From Streptomyces griseosporeus (GTDB lineage: Bacteria; Actinomycetota; Actinomycetes; Streptomycetales; Streptomycetaceae): 64,000 bases of DNA. Shown in pieces: positions 8,361 to 16,833 of the stretch. The notes under the pieces are model-generated. The model was not told the DNA's origin and ran no database searches. It worked only from the letters and a program-made list of their open reading frames with translations. Numbering within the stretch: position 1 is the stretch's first letter; each line of letters starts with the position of its first letter. The position numbers were made by a program, and so were the translations under genes. The stretch covers positions 375,164-439,163 of the forward strand of contig NZ_BNBR01000002.1 in assembly GCF_014656055.1 (NCBI RefSeq), read 5' to 3'.

Positions 8361-9473
8361 GTGCTCTCGCCGTACGCCGCCCACTTCGACACACCGCCCG
8401 GATACCTCGACTTCGCCCGGTTCGGTCCGCCCTCGCGGGACGTCGTCGCGGCCACCGGGCACGCCATGGAGGAGTCCGCCCGCGCGGACCACACCACCGT
8501 GGACTTGCTGATGCGCGCGGAGGCCACCGCGCGGGAGACCGCCGCCCGCCTCGCGGGCACCGACCCGGAACACACCGTCCTGCTCCCCAACACGTCCACC
8601 GGCCTGTTCCACGCGGCCCTCGGCGTCCCCGCGGGCGTGGTCCTCGCGGCGCGCACCGACTTCCCCGCCAATCACTATCCGTGGCGCCGCACGGCGGGCC
8701 TGGGCCGGGCCGAGCCGCGGTGGCTCGACCCCGTGCCGGGCGGCGGGGTGACGCCCGACCTGGTGCGCGAGTCGCTGACGGAGGAGGTCGTCGCGGTGTC
8801 GGTCAGTGCCGTGGACTTCCGCAGCGGGTTCCGTGCCGACCTGGCGGCGCTGCGTGAGGCGATCGGGCCGGACCGGCTGCTGGTCGTGGACGCCATCCAG
8901 GCCTTCGGGGTGACCGAGATGGCCTGGGACGCCGCCGACGTGCTGGTCGCGGGCGGCCAGAAATGGCTGCGCGCGGGGTGGGGCACCGGCTTCGCGACCC
9001 TGTCCGACCTGGCGCTGGACAGGCTGGAGCCCGTCCTCACCGGCTGGACGGGCGTGGAGGACATCGGCCTCTTCGACGGGGCGGACCACCCGCCCGCGGC
9101 GGACGCGCGCCGGTGGTCGGTGACCCATCTGAGCCCGGTGACGGCCGCCGCGTTCGCTGCCGCGCTCGGCCTGGTCGAGCGGTACACCGTCGCGGCGATC
9201 GAGGACGCGATCGCCGTGCGGGTCGCCGAGCTGGCGGAGGTGGTGGCGCGGCACGGCGGCCACGTCCTGTCCCCCGTGGACCCGGAGCGGCGGGCGGGCA
9301 TCCTCGCCTTCACGCTGCCGGACGTCGATCCGTCGCTCGTCGGCAAGGCGCTGCACGCCGAGGGGGTGACGCCGACGGTGCGCGGCGACTCGCTCAGGCT
9401 CTCGCCGCACGCGTCGACGCCGGCGGAGACGGTGGAACGGGTCGCCGCGGCACTGTCCTCGCTGCGGCCGTGA
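8361..9473 (+). CDS. PLP-dependent class V aminotransferase (cysteine desulfurase/kynureninase-like fold)
   Basis: 370 residues from GTG 8361. The fold-type I signature is visible: a phosphate-binding NTSTG (77-81), the cofactor-contacting VVDAIQAFG (175-183), and the Schiff-base Lys at 201 in AGGQKW. It lacks an obvious active-site Cys loop of cysteine desulfurases, so an isopenicillin-N-epimerase-like or other class V activity is as likely. It follows the GntR gene after 183 bp on the same strand, in a spacer with no other gene. A palindromic element begins 15 bp after its stop. Confidence 0.85.
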   Translation: MLSPYAAHFDTPPGYLDFARFGPPSRDVVAATGHAMEESARADHTTVDLLMRAEATARETAARLAGTDPEHTVLLPNTSTGLFHAALGVPAGVVLAARTDFPANHYPWRRTAGLGRAEPRWLDPVPGGGVTPDLVRESLTEEVVAVSVSAVDFRSGFRADLAALREAIGPDRLLVVDAIQAFGVTEMAWDAADVLVAGGQKWLRAGWGTGFATLSDLALDRLEPVLTGWTGVEDIGLFDGADHPPAADARRWSVTHLSPVTAAAFAAALGLVERYTVAAIEDAIAVRVAELAEVVARHGGHVLSPVDPERRAGILAFTLPDVDPSLVGKALHAEGVTPTVRGDSLRLSPHASTPAETVERVAAALSSLRP

Positions 9474-9487
9474 GCCCGGGGCACGCC

Positions 9488-9666
9488 TAGGGGGTGTCCG
9501 CAAAGTCGCGTCGTCCGCCCGGAGGGCGGGCCGAGCGGCGTCCGGTGCGTGCTCTCGCCGTGCCGGACGGGCGCCCGCGTACTGGTTGTACGCGGGAGAC
9601 CGGCCGGTGCGGCGAGAGGGCGTGCCGGGCGTCGGGCGGCAGACGGGACTTTGCGGACACGCCCTA
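9488..9666. repeat. 179-bp palindromic element with 25-bp terminal inverted repeats (MITE-like or long hairpin)
   Basis: The left end 9488-9512 and the right end 9642-9666 are inverted copies differing at two of 25 positions (core GTGTCCGCAAAGTC). Internal arms also pair, with a central perfect 9-bp stem CCCGCGTAC/GTACGCGGG around TGGTT (9574-9596), so the whole segment can fold into one long hairpin. Both ends are bordered by CTAG/TA. There is no transposase. The right-end TAG is used as the stop codon of the SDR gene on the minus strand. Confidence 0.75.
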
Positions 9667-10554
9667 GGGCAGGGGTGTGCCCCCGGTCGCGTTGAGGATC
9701 TCCGCCGTGATGAAGCTGGCCTGCTGGGAGGCGAGATAGACGTACGCCGGGGCCAGTTCGGCGGGCTGGGCCGGGCGGCCCATCGGGCTCTGCTTGCCGA
9801 ACTCCGCGGTGTCCGGCATCGTCGCGGGGATCAGGGGCGTCCAGACCGGGCCGGGCGCCACGGCGTTGACGCGGATGCCCCGGTCGGCGACCATCTGGGC
9901 CAGCCCCTGGGTGAAGGTGACGATCGCGCCCTTCGTCATGGCGTAGTCCAGCAGGTGCGGACTGGGCTTGTACGCCTGGACGGACGTGGAGTTGATGACG
10001 CTGCCGCCTTCCGGGATGTGCGGCAGGGCGAACTTGGTCAGCCAGAACATGCCGTACAGGTTCGTCCGCAGGACGCGGTCGAACTGCTCGGTGCTGATGG
10101 CCTCGATGCCGTCCGGCTGGGACATCTGGTAGGCGGCGTTGTTCACCAGGATGTCGATCCGGCCGAACTCCTCGACCGCCCGGTCGACGAGCGCCCGGCA
10201 GTTGGCCTCCTCACGGATGTCGCAGGGGACGGCGACCGCCTTCCGGCCGGCGTCGTCCACCAGCCGGGCCGTCTCGCGTGCGTCCTCCGCCTCCTCGTCG
10301 AGGTGGGTGAAGAGCACGTCGGCGCCCTCGCGGGCGAAGGCCAGGGCGACCGCCCGGCCGATGCCGGAGTCGCCGCCCGTGATGACCGTCTTGCGCCCCT
10401 CTAGCCTGCCGGAGCCCTGGTACGACTCCTCGCCGTGGTCCGGCGGCGGGTCCATCGGCCCCGTCCAGCCGGGGTGGGACTGGTCCTGGTCGGGGAAGTC
10501 GGGCCGCGGGTGCTGCGTCGTGGGGTCCTGCTGCGCGTTCTGCCCGTCGCTCAC
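9664..10554 (-). CDS. Short-chain dehydrogenase/reductase, stress-protein (GSP39/YghA) type
   Basis: 296 residues from GTG 10554, preceded by AAGGAGA. The N-terminal 50 residues (Gln/Asp/Pro-rich with PDQDQSHPGWTGPMDPPPDH) are typical of this bacterial SDR subgroup. The nucleotide motif TGGDSGIG is at 59-66, NNAA at 138-141, and the catalytic Ser near 189-191, Tyr204 and Lys208 in YAMTK. The subgroup comprises NAD(P)-dependent reductases linked to osmotic and oxidative stress. The stop TAG belongs to the end of the palindromic element, so insertion of that element may have reset the C-terminus. Confidence 0.9.
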   Translation of the reverse strand: MSDGQNAQQDPTTQHPRPDFPDQDQSHPGWTGPMDPPPDHGEESYQGSGRLEGRKTVITGGDSGIGRAVALAFAREGADVLFTHLDEEAEDARETARLVDDAGRKAVAVPCDIREEANCRALVDRAVEEFGRIDILVNNAAYQMSQPDGIEAISTEQFDRVLRTNLYGMFWLTKFALPHIPEGGSVINSTSVQAYKPSPHLLDYAMTKGAIVTFTQGLAQMVADRGIRVNAVAPGPVWTPLIPATMPDTAEFGKQSPMGRPAQPAELAPAYVYLASQQASFITAEILNATGGTPLP

Positions 10555-10620
10555 GTCGGTCTCCTTGCTGGTCAGGCGATGAACCGGAGCATCGGGTTCC
10601 CGGATCTCACCGGACGAAAG

Positions 10621-10734
10621 CCCCCGGCCCGCTGGGCCGGGGGACGCATGGCGGGACGGGCGGTGCCGCGGCGTACTCGGGGGTCGGCCACGGCACCGCC
10701 CGGTGAGGGCGCCACCCTCGCGCGAAGGCGCCCT
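10621..10734. other. Gene-free 10555-10915 region with three consecutive hairpins
   Basis: The 361-bp gap between the SDR gene and the secreted lamin-tail gene contains three perfect inverted repeats in a row: CCCCCGGCCC-GCT-GGGCCGGGGG (10621-10643), a 12-bp stem with arms at 10657-10668 and 10691-10702, and an 8-bp stem at 10706-10713/10727-10734. On the minus strand the first is followed by CTTTCG. They may be a divergent insulator, terminators, or a structured 5' leader for the SDR transcript. The remainder up to 10915 presumably holds the promoter of the rightward gene. Confidence 0.5.
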
Positions 10735-10915
10735 GTCCCAGAGGACCGCATTGCCCGCCACGGCGCCCGCATGCGGCGCCGAACGGGTGATCTTCGGCCT
10801 CCGGGTATGCCACCCCCTCAACGCCCTTCACTTTTTCTCCACTTGCCTACACCGCGTGTTCACCTTCGGTACGCTCCGGAGCCTGCACCGTCCGTACCGA
10901 TGAGGGGGGAACCTC

Positions 10916-11413
10916 ATGCGCATACGTCACACGGTGGCGGCCACCGCCGCCGCCACCGGGATCGTCACGGCCATCGCCGCCGCCCCGGCCCAGGCCGCCG
11001 AGTACTCCTCGGCACTGAAGATCAAGGGCGTCCAGTACGACGCGCCGGGCCGGGACGACAACCGCTGCAACGGCGGCAACACCCGGGACGAATACCTGAC
11101 GATCAAGAACTACTCCAGCGGCACGACCGTCAACCTCAAGGGCTACGTGGTGAAGGACGCCGCCGGCAACCGGTACACCTTCACCATCAACCACTACCTC
11201 CAGCCCGGCGACTACGTCAGGCTGCGCGGTGGCCGCGGCACCGAGTCCGATGCGGGCAACGTCGCCTACCGGCAGAACTGCAACTTCATCTGGAACAACG
11301 ACAAGGACACCATCTACCTCGTCAAGCCGTCCGGCGCCTACGCCGACGTGCACGCTTACACCAAGCGCGACAACGACCGGGACGGCAACGGGTACATCAC
11401 CTATCACGGCTGA
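10916..11413 (+). CDS. Small secreted lamin-tail-domain (LTD) protein
   Basis: 165 residues with ATG after GGGGGGAACC. The signal peptide (residues 1-28) ends at AQAAE. The mature part resembles a single lamin tail Ig-like domain: an EYLTIKNYSS strand, the NLKGYVVKDAAGNRYTF turn, and a YLQPGDYVRLRGG strand, with a conserved Cys pair (CNGG, QNCNF). Such stand-alone secreted LTD proteins are common in Streptomyces and have no settled function. The 3' end overlaps the convergent DUF6174-like gene by 10 bp. Confidence 0.85.
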   Translation: MRIRHTVAATAAATGIVTAIAAAPAQAAEYSSALKIKGVQYDAPGRDDNRCNGGNTRDEYLTIKNYSSGTTVNLKGYVVKDAAGNRYTFTINHYLQPGDYVRLRGGRGTESDAGNVAYRQNCNFIWNNDKDTIYLVKPSGAYADVHAYTKRDNDRDGNGYITYHG

Positions 11414-11877
11414 GCCGGTCGCGGCGCGTACGCGCTGATCACGTACTCGGCCTCGTCGTCGATCGCGTTGGTGTCCGGGTCCAGGGTGATCCGCTCGGGG
11501 CGGCCGTCGGGGGCGTAGTCGGCCTGGGCCGTGTCCGCGCCGTCGGTGCGGGCCCGGTCCAGGCGGGCCAGCAGGCCGCCGATCGTGGGGATGCGGTCGC
11601 CGGGGCCCTCCCGCAGGGCGCGGCGGCTGTCGGTGTCGAGGCCGACGGCCTTGGTCACCTTGCCGTCGCGGACCGAGACCTGGAAGGTGCCCCACAGCAC
11701 GTCCTCGTGGGACTGGAGTGTGTAGTCGTAGGAGGCCGGCTCGCGCCACGCGGTGGCCGGCGCCGGCGCCGCCTCCGGTGGCTGCCGGTCGGCACAGGCG
11801 GTGGCGGTCCAGGAGAGTGCCGCGAGAAGCACGGCGGCGGAGGTCGTGGCACGGGTCCGGGAGCGGACGTCAGCCAT
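11404..11877 (-). CDS. DUF6174-like secreted lipoprotein
   Basis: 157 residues. The signal peptide ends with WTATAC, a plausible lipobox with Cys at 28, so it is likely a lipoprotein. The mature part has the features I associate with the DUF6174 family: WREPASYDYTLQ near the start, a VSVRDGKVTKAVGLD strand, and ADYAPDGRPERITLDPDTNAIDDEAEYVI near the end, where the YxxDGxPxxI element recurs in the family. No enzyme motif is present and function is unknown. It overlaps the convergent LTD gene at the 3' ends. Confidence 0.75.
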   Translation of the reverse strand: MADVRSRTRATTSAAVLLAALSWTATACADRQPPEAAPAPATAWREPASYDYTLQSHEDVLWGTFQVSVRDGKVTKAVGLDTDSRRALREGPGDRIPTIGGLLARLDRARTDGADTAQADYAPDGRPERITLDPDTNAIDDEAEYVISAYAPRPAQP

Positions 11878-11972
11878 GGCACCCCTTTCGGGAGCGAACA
11901 GGTCGAGTGGACACGTCGAGCGGACGAGTCGGGACTATGACGCCGCTTGGTCCCTGAACGTTCGCCGGGCGG

Positions 11973-14435
11973 TCAGGGGATTTCCAGCTCCGCCCAGATG
12001 ATCTTCCCGTCGGCCGTGTAGCGCGCTCCCCAGCGGTGGGCCAGCTGCGCCACGAGGAACAGGCCCCGGCCGCCCTCGTCCGTGCTGCGGGCGTGGCGCA
12101 GGCGGGGGGCCGTACTGCTGGCGTCGGCGACCTCGCAGGTCAGGCGGGCGTCACGGAGCAGGCGGAGACGGATGGGCGGGGCGGCGTAGCGGATCGCGTT
12201 GGTGACGAGTTCGCTGACGATCAGTTCCATCGGCATGGACAGCTCGGTGAGGCCCCATGCCTCGACCTGGCGGGTGGCGGCGGCCCGGACGGTGCCGACG
12301 GCGGCGGGGTCGACGGGCACGTCCCACGAGACGACGCGGTCGGGGCCGAGGGCGTGGGTTCGCGCCAGGAGCAGTGCGATGTCGTCGGACTGGGGGCCGG
12401 GCACGAGGCGCTCGACTGCGTCGCGGCACAGGAGGCCGAGGGCGGCGCCGGGCCGGGCCAGTGCCTCGCCGAGCCGGGTCATGCCGCGCTCCATGTCGCG
12501 GTCGGCGCCGACGATCAGACCGTCCGTGTAGAGGCCGAGGAGGCTGCCGGGCGGCAGTTCGATCTCACCGGTCTCGAAGCCGAACCCGCCCAGCCCGAGT
12601 GGGGGGCCCGCGGGCGGTGCGGGGAAGTGGACGCGGCCGTCCGGTCCGACGACCACGGGCGGCGGATGCCCGGCCCGGGCCATCGCGCACCGCCGGGTGA
12701 CGGGGTCGTACACGGCGTACAGGCAGGTCGCGCCGAGGAACGCGGACGTCCCGCGGTCGGTGCCCTCGTCGAGGGTCTCCTCCTCGCTGAGCCGGAGCAC
12801 GAGGTCGTCGAGGTGGGCCAGCAGGTCGTCGGGCGGCAGCTCCATGTCGGCGAGGGTCTGGACGGCCGTACGCAGCCGGCCCATGGCCGCCGCCGCGGTG
12901 ATGCCGTGCCCGACGACGTCGCCGACGACGAGCCCCACCCGCGCGCCGGACAGCGGCAGGACGTCGAACCAGTCGCCGCCGACCCCGCCGGTCGGGTCGG
13001 CGGGCAGATAGTGGGAGGCCACCTCCAGCGCGGTGCCGCCGCTCAGGGCGTGCGGCAGCAGGCTGCGCTGGAGGGTGACGGCGGCCTCGTGCTCGCGGGT
13101 GTAGCGGCGGGCGTTGTCGACGCACAGCGCCGCCCGGGCCACCAGTTCCTGCGCCACCAGGACGTCGTCGGGCTCGAAGGACACGGGGTTGAGCGAGCGG
13201 ACGAAGGTGGCCAGACCCAGGGTGGTGTTGCGGGCCCGCATCGGCACGGCGAGGAGGGAGTGCAGGCCGAAGGTGCGGATGCCGCCGGTGGCCGCGGCGA
13301 GCGGTCCGGCCCACAGGTCGCCGTCCGGCTCCAGTACCGGGATCAGCGTCGGTTCCCCGGTGACCAGGCGGCTCAGGTCACGCGGCAGGGGGAAGGAGTC
13401 CACCCGCTCCCCGACCCGTGCCGTGGCCTCAGGGCAGCCCTCCCGCACCGAACTCATGCCGGCCCGGCACAGCACCGGCCGGGCCGGCGCCGGTCCCGCG
13501 TCGCTCAGCCACGCCCCGTGCCCGGCGGTGCTCAGCACGGGTTCGAGCAGGTCGACGACGACGAAGTCGGCGAAGCGGGGCACGGCGAAGTCGGCGAGTT
13601 CCTGGGCCGTGCGTCCCACGTCCAGGGTCCGGCCGATGCGGGTACCGGCCTCGCTGACCAGCGACAGCAGCTGGCGGGCGTTCCACCGCTCGGTGACGTC
13701 CAGGACCATGTAGCACACGCCGCTGACCGTGTCGTCCTCGTCCACCAGCGGGAAGAAGGAGGTCGAGTAGGCGTGCCGGCGGTGCGGGTCGGACCAGCTC
13801 CAGCCGGCGTACTCGTAGTCGGTGACGGGCTCGCCGGTCTCCAGGACCTTCCGCATCAGCCCTTCGAGGGTGTCCGTCTGCAGTCCGGGCAGCACCTCGC
13901 TGAGCCGGCGGCCCAGCCGCTGCTCGCGGGGCACGCCGCCGAGCCGTTCCAGGGTGTCGTTGAGCCATACGTAGCGCAGCTGCCGGTCCATGACCGCCAT
14001 GCCGGCCGGCGAGCGGGTGAGGAAGCCGTCGAGGACCGACTCGCCGACCGACCAGCGCTGCCGCCGCTCGCGCGCGGAGAGCAGGAAACACTCGTCGCCC
14101 GCGAGGCGGAAGGCGGCCGACACCCTCAGGTCGGCGTCGACGCGGCGGCCGTCGCGGTGCCGCAGGGGGACGCTGCCGTTCCAGCCCATGCCGGTACGGC
14201 AGCGTTCGGCGACGGCGGCGACGCGTACGGGATCGTCGGAGACCGCCGCGAGGGGCGCCGCGGACCGGCCGACGACCTCGGGCGCGAGGTAGCCGAGGAG
14301 GTCCTCGGCGCCGCGCGTCCAGCCGAGGACGACGCCCTGCGCGGACAGGACGGCGGCCGCGTCCGTGGACGCGTCGAAGAGGTCGTGCGCTCCCGCCGAC
14401 ACGGGCGGATCGGAGCCGTTTCGCACCGGATTCAT
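11973..14435 (-). CDS. PAS-PAS-GAF-PP2C(SpoIIE)-HATPase signalling phosphatase
   Basis: 820 residues. Two PAS sensor domains (about 15-130 and 135-255, the latter with SPAGMAVMDRQLRYVWLNDTLERLGG), a GAF domain (about 260-440), a SpoIIE-type PP2C phosphatase (about 460-670, with GGVGGDWFDVLPL and VGDVVGHGITAAAAMGRLR holding the metal-binding Asp residues) and a C-terminal HATPase_c anti-sigma kinase-like domain (about 690-815, MELIVSELVTNAIRYA). It should both dephosphorylate an anti-sigma antagonist and carry its own RsbW-like kinase module, a self-contained partner-switch sensor. It is soluble, with no membrane segment seen, and divergent from a shorter relative. Confidence 0.92.
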   Translation of the reverse strand: MNPVRNGSDPPVSAGAHDLFDASTDAAAVLSAQGVVLGWTRGAEDLLGYLAPEVVGRSAAPLAAVSDDPVRVAAVAERCRTGMGWNGSVPLRHRDGRRVDADLRVSAAFRLAGDECFLLSARERRQRWSVGESVLDGFLTRSPAGMAVMDRQLRYVWLNDTLERLGGVPREQRLGRRLSEVLPGLQTDTLEGLMRKVLETGEPVTDYEYAGWSWSDPHRRHAYSTSFFPLVDEDDTVSGVCYMVLDVTERWNARQLLSLVSEAGTRIGRTLDVGRTAQELADFAVPRFADFVVVDLLEPVLSTAGHGAWLSDAGPAPARPVLCRAGMSSVREGCPEATARVGERVDSFPLPRDLSRLVTGEPTLIPVLEPDGDLWAGPLAAATGGIRTFGLHSLLAVPMRARNTTLGLATFVRSLNPVSFEPDDVLVAQELVARAALCVDNARRYTREHEAAVTLQRSLLPHALSGGTALEVASHYLPADPTGGVGGDWFDVLPLSGARVGLVVGDVVGHGITAAAAMGRLRTAVQTLADMELPPDDLLAHLDDLVLRLSEEETLDEGTDRGTSAFLGATCLYAVYDPVTRRCAMARAGHPPPVVVGPDGRVHFPAPPAGPPLGLGGFGFETGEIELPPGSLLGLYTDGLIVGADRDMERGMTRLGEALARPGAALGLLCRDAVERLVPGPQSDDIALLLARTHALGPDRVVSWDVPVDPAAVGTVRAAATRQVEAWGLTELSMPMELIVSELVTNAIRYAAPPIRLRLLRDARLTCEVADASSTAPRLRHARSTDEGGRGLFLVAQLAHRWGARYTADGKIIWAELEIP

Positions 14436-14632
14436 GAGTCCCGCCGTTGACCGGACTTACTGGAACTGCAGGGATGAGAGGGAACTACAGGACCTACACG
14501 CCTATGGTGCTGCTTGTCCGGCCGATGTGCACGGCCCCGCGGACCGGAGGGAGCATGGAAGGGCCGGGGCCACGGCCCGCAGGGCGGCGCCGGCGGGGGC
14601 CGGTGCGTCCGGCCGGCAGAGGAGGCCCAGGG
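14436..14632. promoter_or_regulatory. Shared intergenic region of the divergent SpoIIE genes
   Basis: 197 bp with no gene. It contains a direct repeat GGAACTGCAGG (14462-14472) and GGAACTACAGG (14481-14491) spaced 19 bp start to start, i.e. about two helical turns, a plausible binding site for a dimeric activator or for an ECF-type -35 element (GGAAC). Transcription directions and the strong ribosome-binding site GGAGG (14621-14625) of the rightward gene place both promoters here. Confidence 0.4.
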
Positions 14633-16819
14633 ATGACAGCCGAAGCGTTCCCGTCCGACAGCGATCCGTACAACGGCGGCCCGTACACCAGCGACCGGCG
14701 CCACACCGACCGGCACGGCGGCGACCCGCACGGCGGCGACCCGCACGCCGACGAGCGGCACCTCGGTGACCGGCTCACCGGCGACCCGTACAACTCCGAC
14801 CCGCCGCGCCAGACCAGCCTGCTGGACGTGCTCAGCGTGGCCGCGCTGGTCCTCGACACCGACGGGCGCATCGTGTTCTGGACGCCGCAGGCGGAGGAGC
14901 TCTTCGGCTACTCGGCGACCGAGGCCCTCGGCAAGCCCGCGGCCCGGCTGATCATCCACCCGGAGCATCTGCACGGAGTCCTGAAGCTGTTCGCGGAGGT
15001 CCTGGAGACGGGCCGAAGCTGGGCCGGCGCGTTCCCCGTCCGGCACAAGGACGGCAGCACGCGGCTGATGGAGTTCCGCAACATGCGGCTGCTGGACGAC
15101 CTCGGGGACGTCTACGCCCTGGGCCTGGCCGCCGACCACAACCTGCTGCAGCGCGTCGAGACCGACCTGGCGCTGTGCGAGCGGCTGATCAACCAGTCCC
15201 CCATCGGTCTCGCCCTGCTCGACCCCGAACTGCGGTATCTGCTGGTCAATCCGGCGCTGGAGCGGATCGACGGCATCCCGGCCGAGGACCACGTGGGCCG
15301 GCACCTGCGGGAGACGCTGCCCTTCCCGGACGTGGACACCGTGGAATCGGCGCTGCGGCAGGTGCTCACCACCGGTACGCCGCTGCTCGACCAGTACCAC
15401 GTGGGCCGGCCCCGCTCCGATCCCGAGCAGGAGCGGGCCTGGTCGCTGTCGTTCTACCGGCTGGAGGACCCCGGCGGGCGGGTGCTCGGCGCGGCCACCT
15501 CCGTCGTCGACGTCACCGAGCGGCACCGGGTGGCCGCCGAGGCGGACCGGGCCCGCCGCCGGCTCGCCCTGATCGCCGACGCCTCCACCCGCGTCGGCAC
15601 CACGCTGGAGGTGGAGCAGACCGCCGCGGAGCTGGCCGAGATCACCAGCCGGGAACTCGCGGACGTGGTCGCCGTGGACGTCCTCGACTCCGCCCTGGCC
15701 TGCCGCCGGGTCCGCGAGCCGGACAACGGCCCGGAGCTGTTCCGGGCGCTCGCCCTGAAGGCGGCCCACCCCACCGTCGCGCTGAGCGCCGCCGACGCGC
15801 CCGGCGAAGTGGCCGCCTACGAGGGCGACCGGCTGGTCACGCTGTGCGTCCACACCGGCCGCCCGGTGCTGGTACGGCATGTCGACGAGCGCGACCTGCC
15901 GCGCATCGCCCGGGACGCGGAGGGCGCCGCGCTGCTGGCGCGGGCCGGTGTCCACTCGTATCTCGCCGTGCCGCTGATCGCCCACGGCGAGGTGCTGGGC
16001 GCGCTCGATCTCAAGCGCACCCGCAATCCGGTGCCGTTCGACGAGGACGACGTCGTGCTGGCGGGCGAGCTGGCGAGCCGGGCCGCGATCGCCATCGACA
16101 ACGCCCGCTGGTTCCAGAGCGTGCGCAACACGGCCCTGACGCTGCAGCGCAGTCTGCTGCCCGACCATCCGCCCCACCACACGGGTCTGGAGCTGGCCTC
16201 GCGCTACCAGCCGGCGCAGGCCACCAGCGAGGTGGGCGGCGACTGGTACGACGTACTGCGCCTGGAAAACGACAAGACGGCCCTGGTGGTCGGCGACGTG
16301 ATGGGCAACGGCATCGACGCCGCCGCCACGATGGGCCGGCTGCGCACCGCCACGTGCGCGTACGCGGATCTCGACCTGCATCCGGGTGAGGTGCTCCAGC
16401 ACCTCGACAAGATCACCTGCGATCTGGAGCACTACATCGTGACCTGCCTGTACGCCGTGTTCGACCCGCGGACACGGCAGTGCTGCATCGCCAACGCGGG
16501 CCACATGCCGCCCGCGCTGGCCCGCGTGGGCGAGCCCCCGAGGCTGCTGGAGCTGCCTTCGGGGGCACCGCTGGGCGTCGGCGGGATCCGGTTCGAGACG
16601 GCGACGGTCGATCTCGTGCCCGGCGATGTGCTCGTGCTCTACACCGACGGTCTCGTCGAGACCCGGCAGCATCCCATCGACGAGCGGCTGAACGCGCTGC
16701 TCGGCTTCCTCGACGAGCCGGAGCGGTCCCTGGAGGAGACCTGCGACCTGCTGCTGTACGGCCTGCGCCACCCCGACGACCACGACGACGTGGCGCTGCT
16801 GGTGGCGCGGGCCGTGTAG
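14633..16819 (+). CDS. PAS-PAS-GAF-PP2C(SpoIIE) phosphatase without HATPase domain
   Basis: 728 residues from ATG 14633, seven bases after GGAGG. Residues 5-55 are a low-complexity leader with repeated GDPH/DPYN units. PAS1 (about 60-165: ALVLDTDGRIVFWTPQAEELFGY), PAS2 (about 185-300), GAF (about 310-480) and SpoIIE/PP2C (about 505-725: SEVGGDWYDVLRL, VVGDVMGNGIDAAATMGRLR, DDHDDVALLVARAV) follow. The order matches the divergent 820-residue protein, but the C-terminal kinase-like domain is missing, so it presumably acts only as a phosphatase on STAS-type anti-anti-sigma factors. The two were probably produced by duplication. Confidence 0.92.
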   Translation: MTAEAFPSDSDPYNGGPYTSDRRHTDRHGGDPHGGDPHADERHLGDRLTGDPYNSDPPRQTSLLDVLSVAALVLDTDGRIVFWTPQAEELFGYSATEALGKPAARLIIHPEHLHGVLKLFAEVLETGRSWAGAFPVRHKDGSTRLMEFRNMRLLDDLGDVYALGLAADHNLLQRVETDLALCERLINQSPIGLALLDPELRYLLVNPALERIDGIPAEDHVGRHLRETLPFPDVDTVESALRQVLTTGTPLLDQYHVGRPRSDPEQERAWSLSFYRLEDPGGRVLGAATSVVDVTERHRVAAEADRARRRLALIADASTRVGTTLEVEQTAAELAEITSRELADVVAVDVLDSALACRRVREPDNGPELFRALALKAAHPTVALSAADAPGEVAAYEGDRLVTLCVHTGRPVLVRHVDERDLPRIARDAEGAALLARAGVHSYLAVPLIAHGEVLGALDLKRTRNPVPFDEDDVVLAGELASRAAIAIDNARWFQSVRNTALTLQRSLLPDHPPHHTGLELASRYQPAQATSEVGGDWYDVLRLENDKTALVVGDVMGNGIDAAATMGRLRTATCAYADLDLHPGEVLQHLDKITCDLEHYIVTCLYAVFDPRTRQCCIANAGHMPPALARVGEPPRLLELPSGAPLGVGGIRFETATVDLVPGDVLVLYTDGLVETRQHPIDERLNALLGFLDEPERSLEETCDLLLYGLRHPDDHDDVALLVARAV

Positions 16820-16833
16820 TCAGCCCTCACGCG

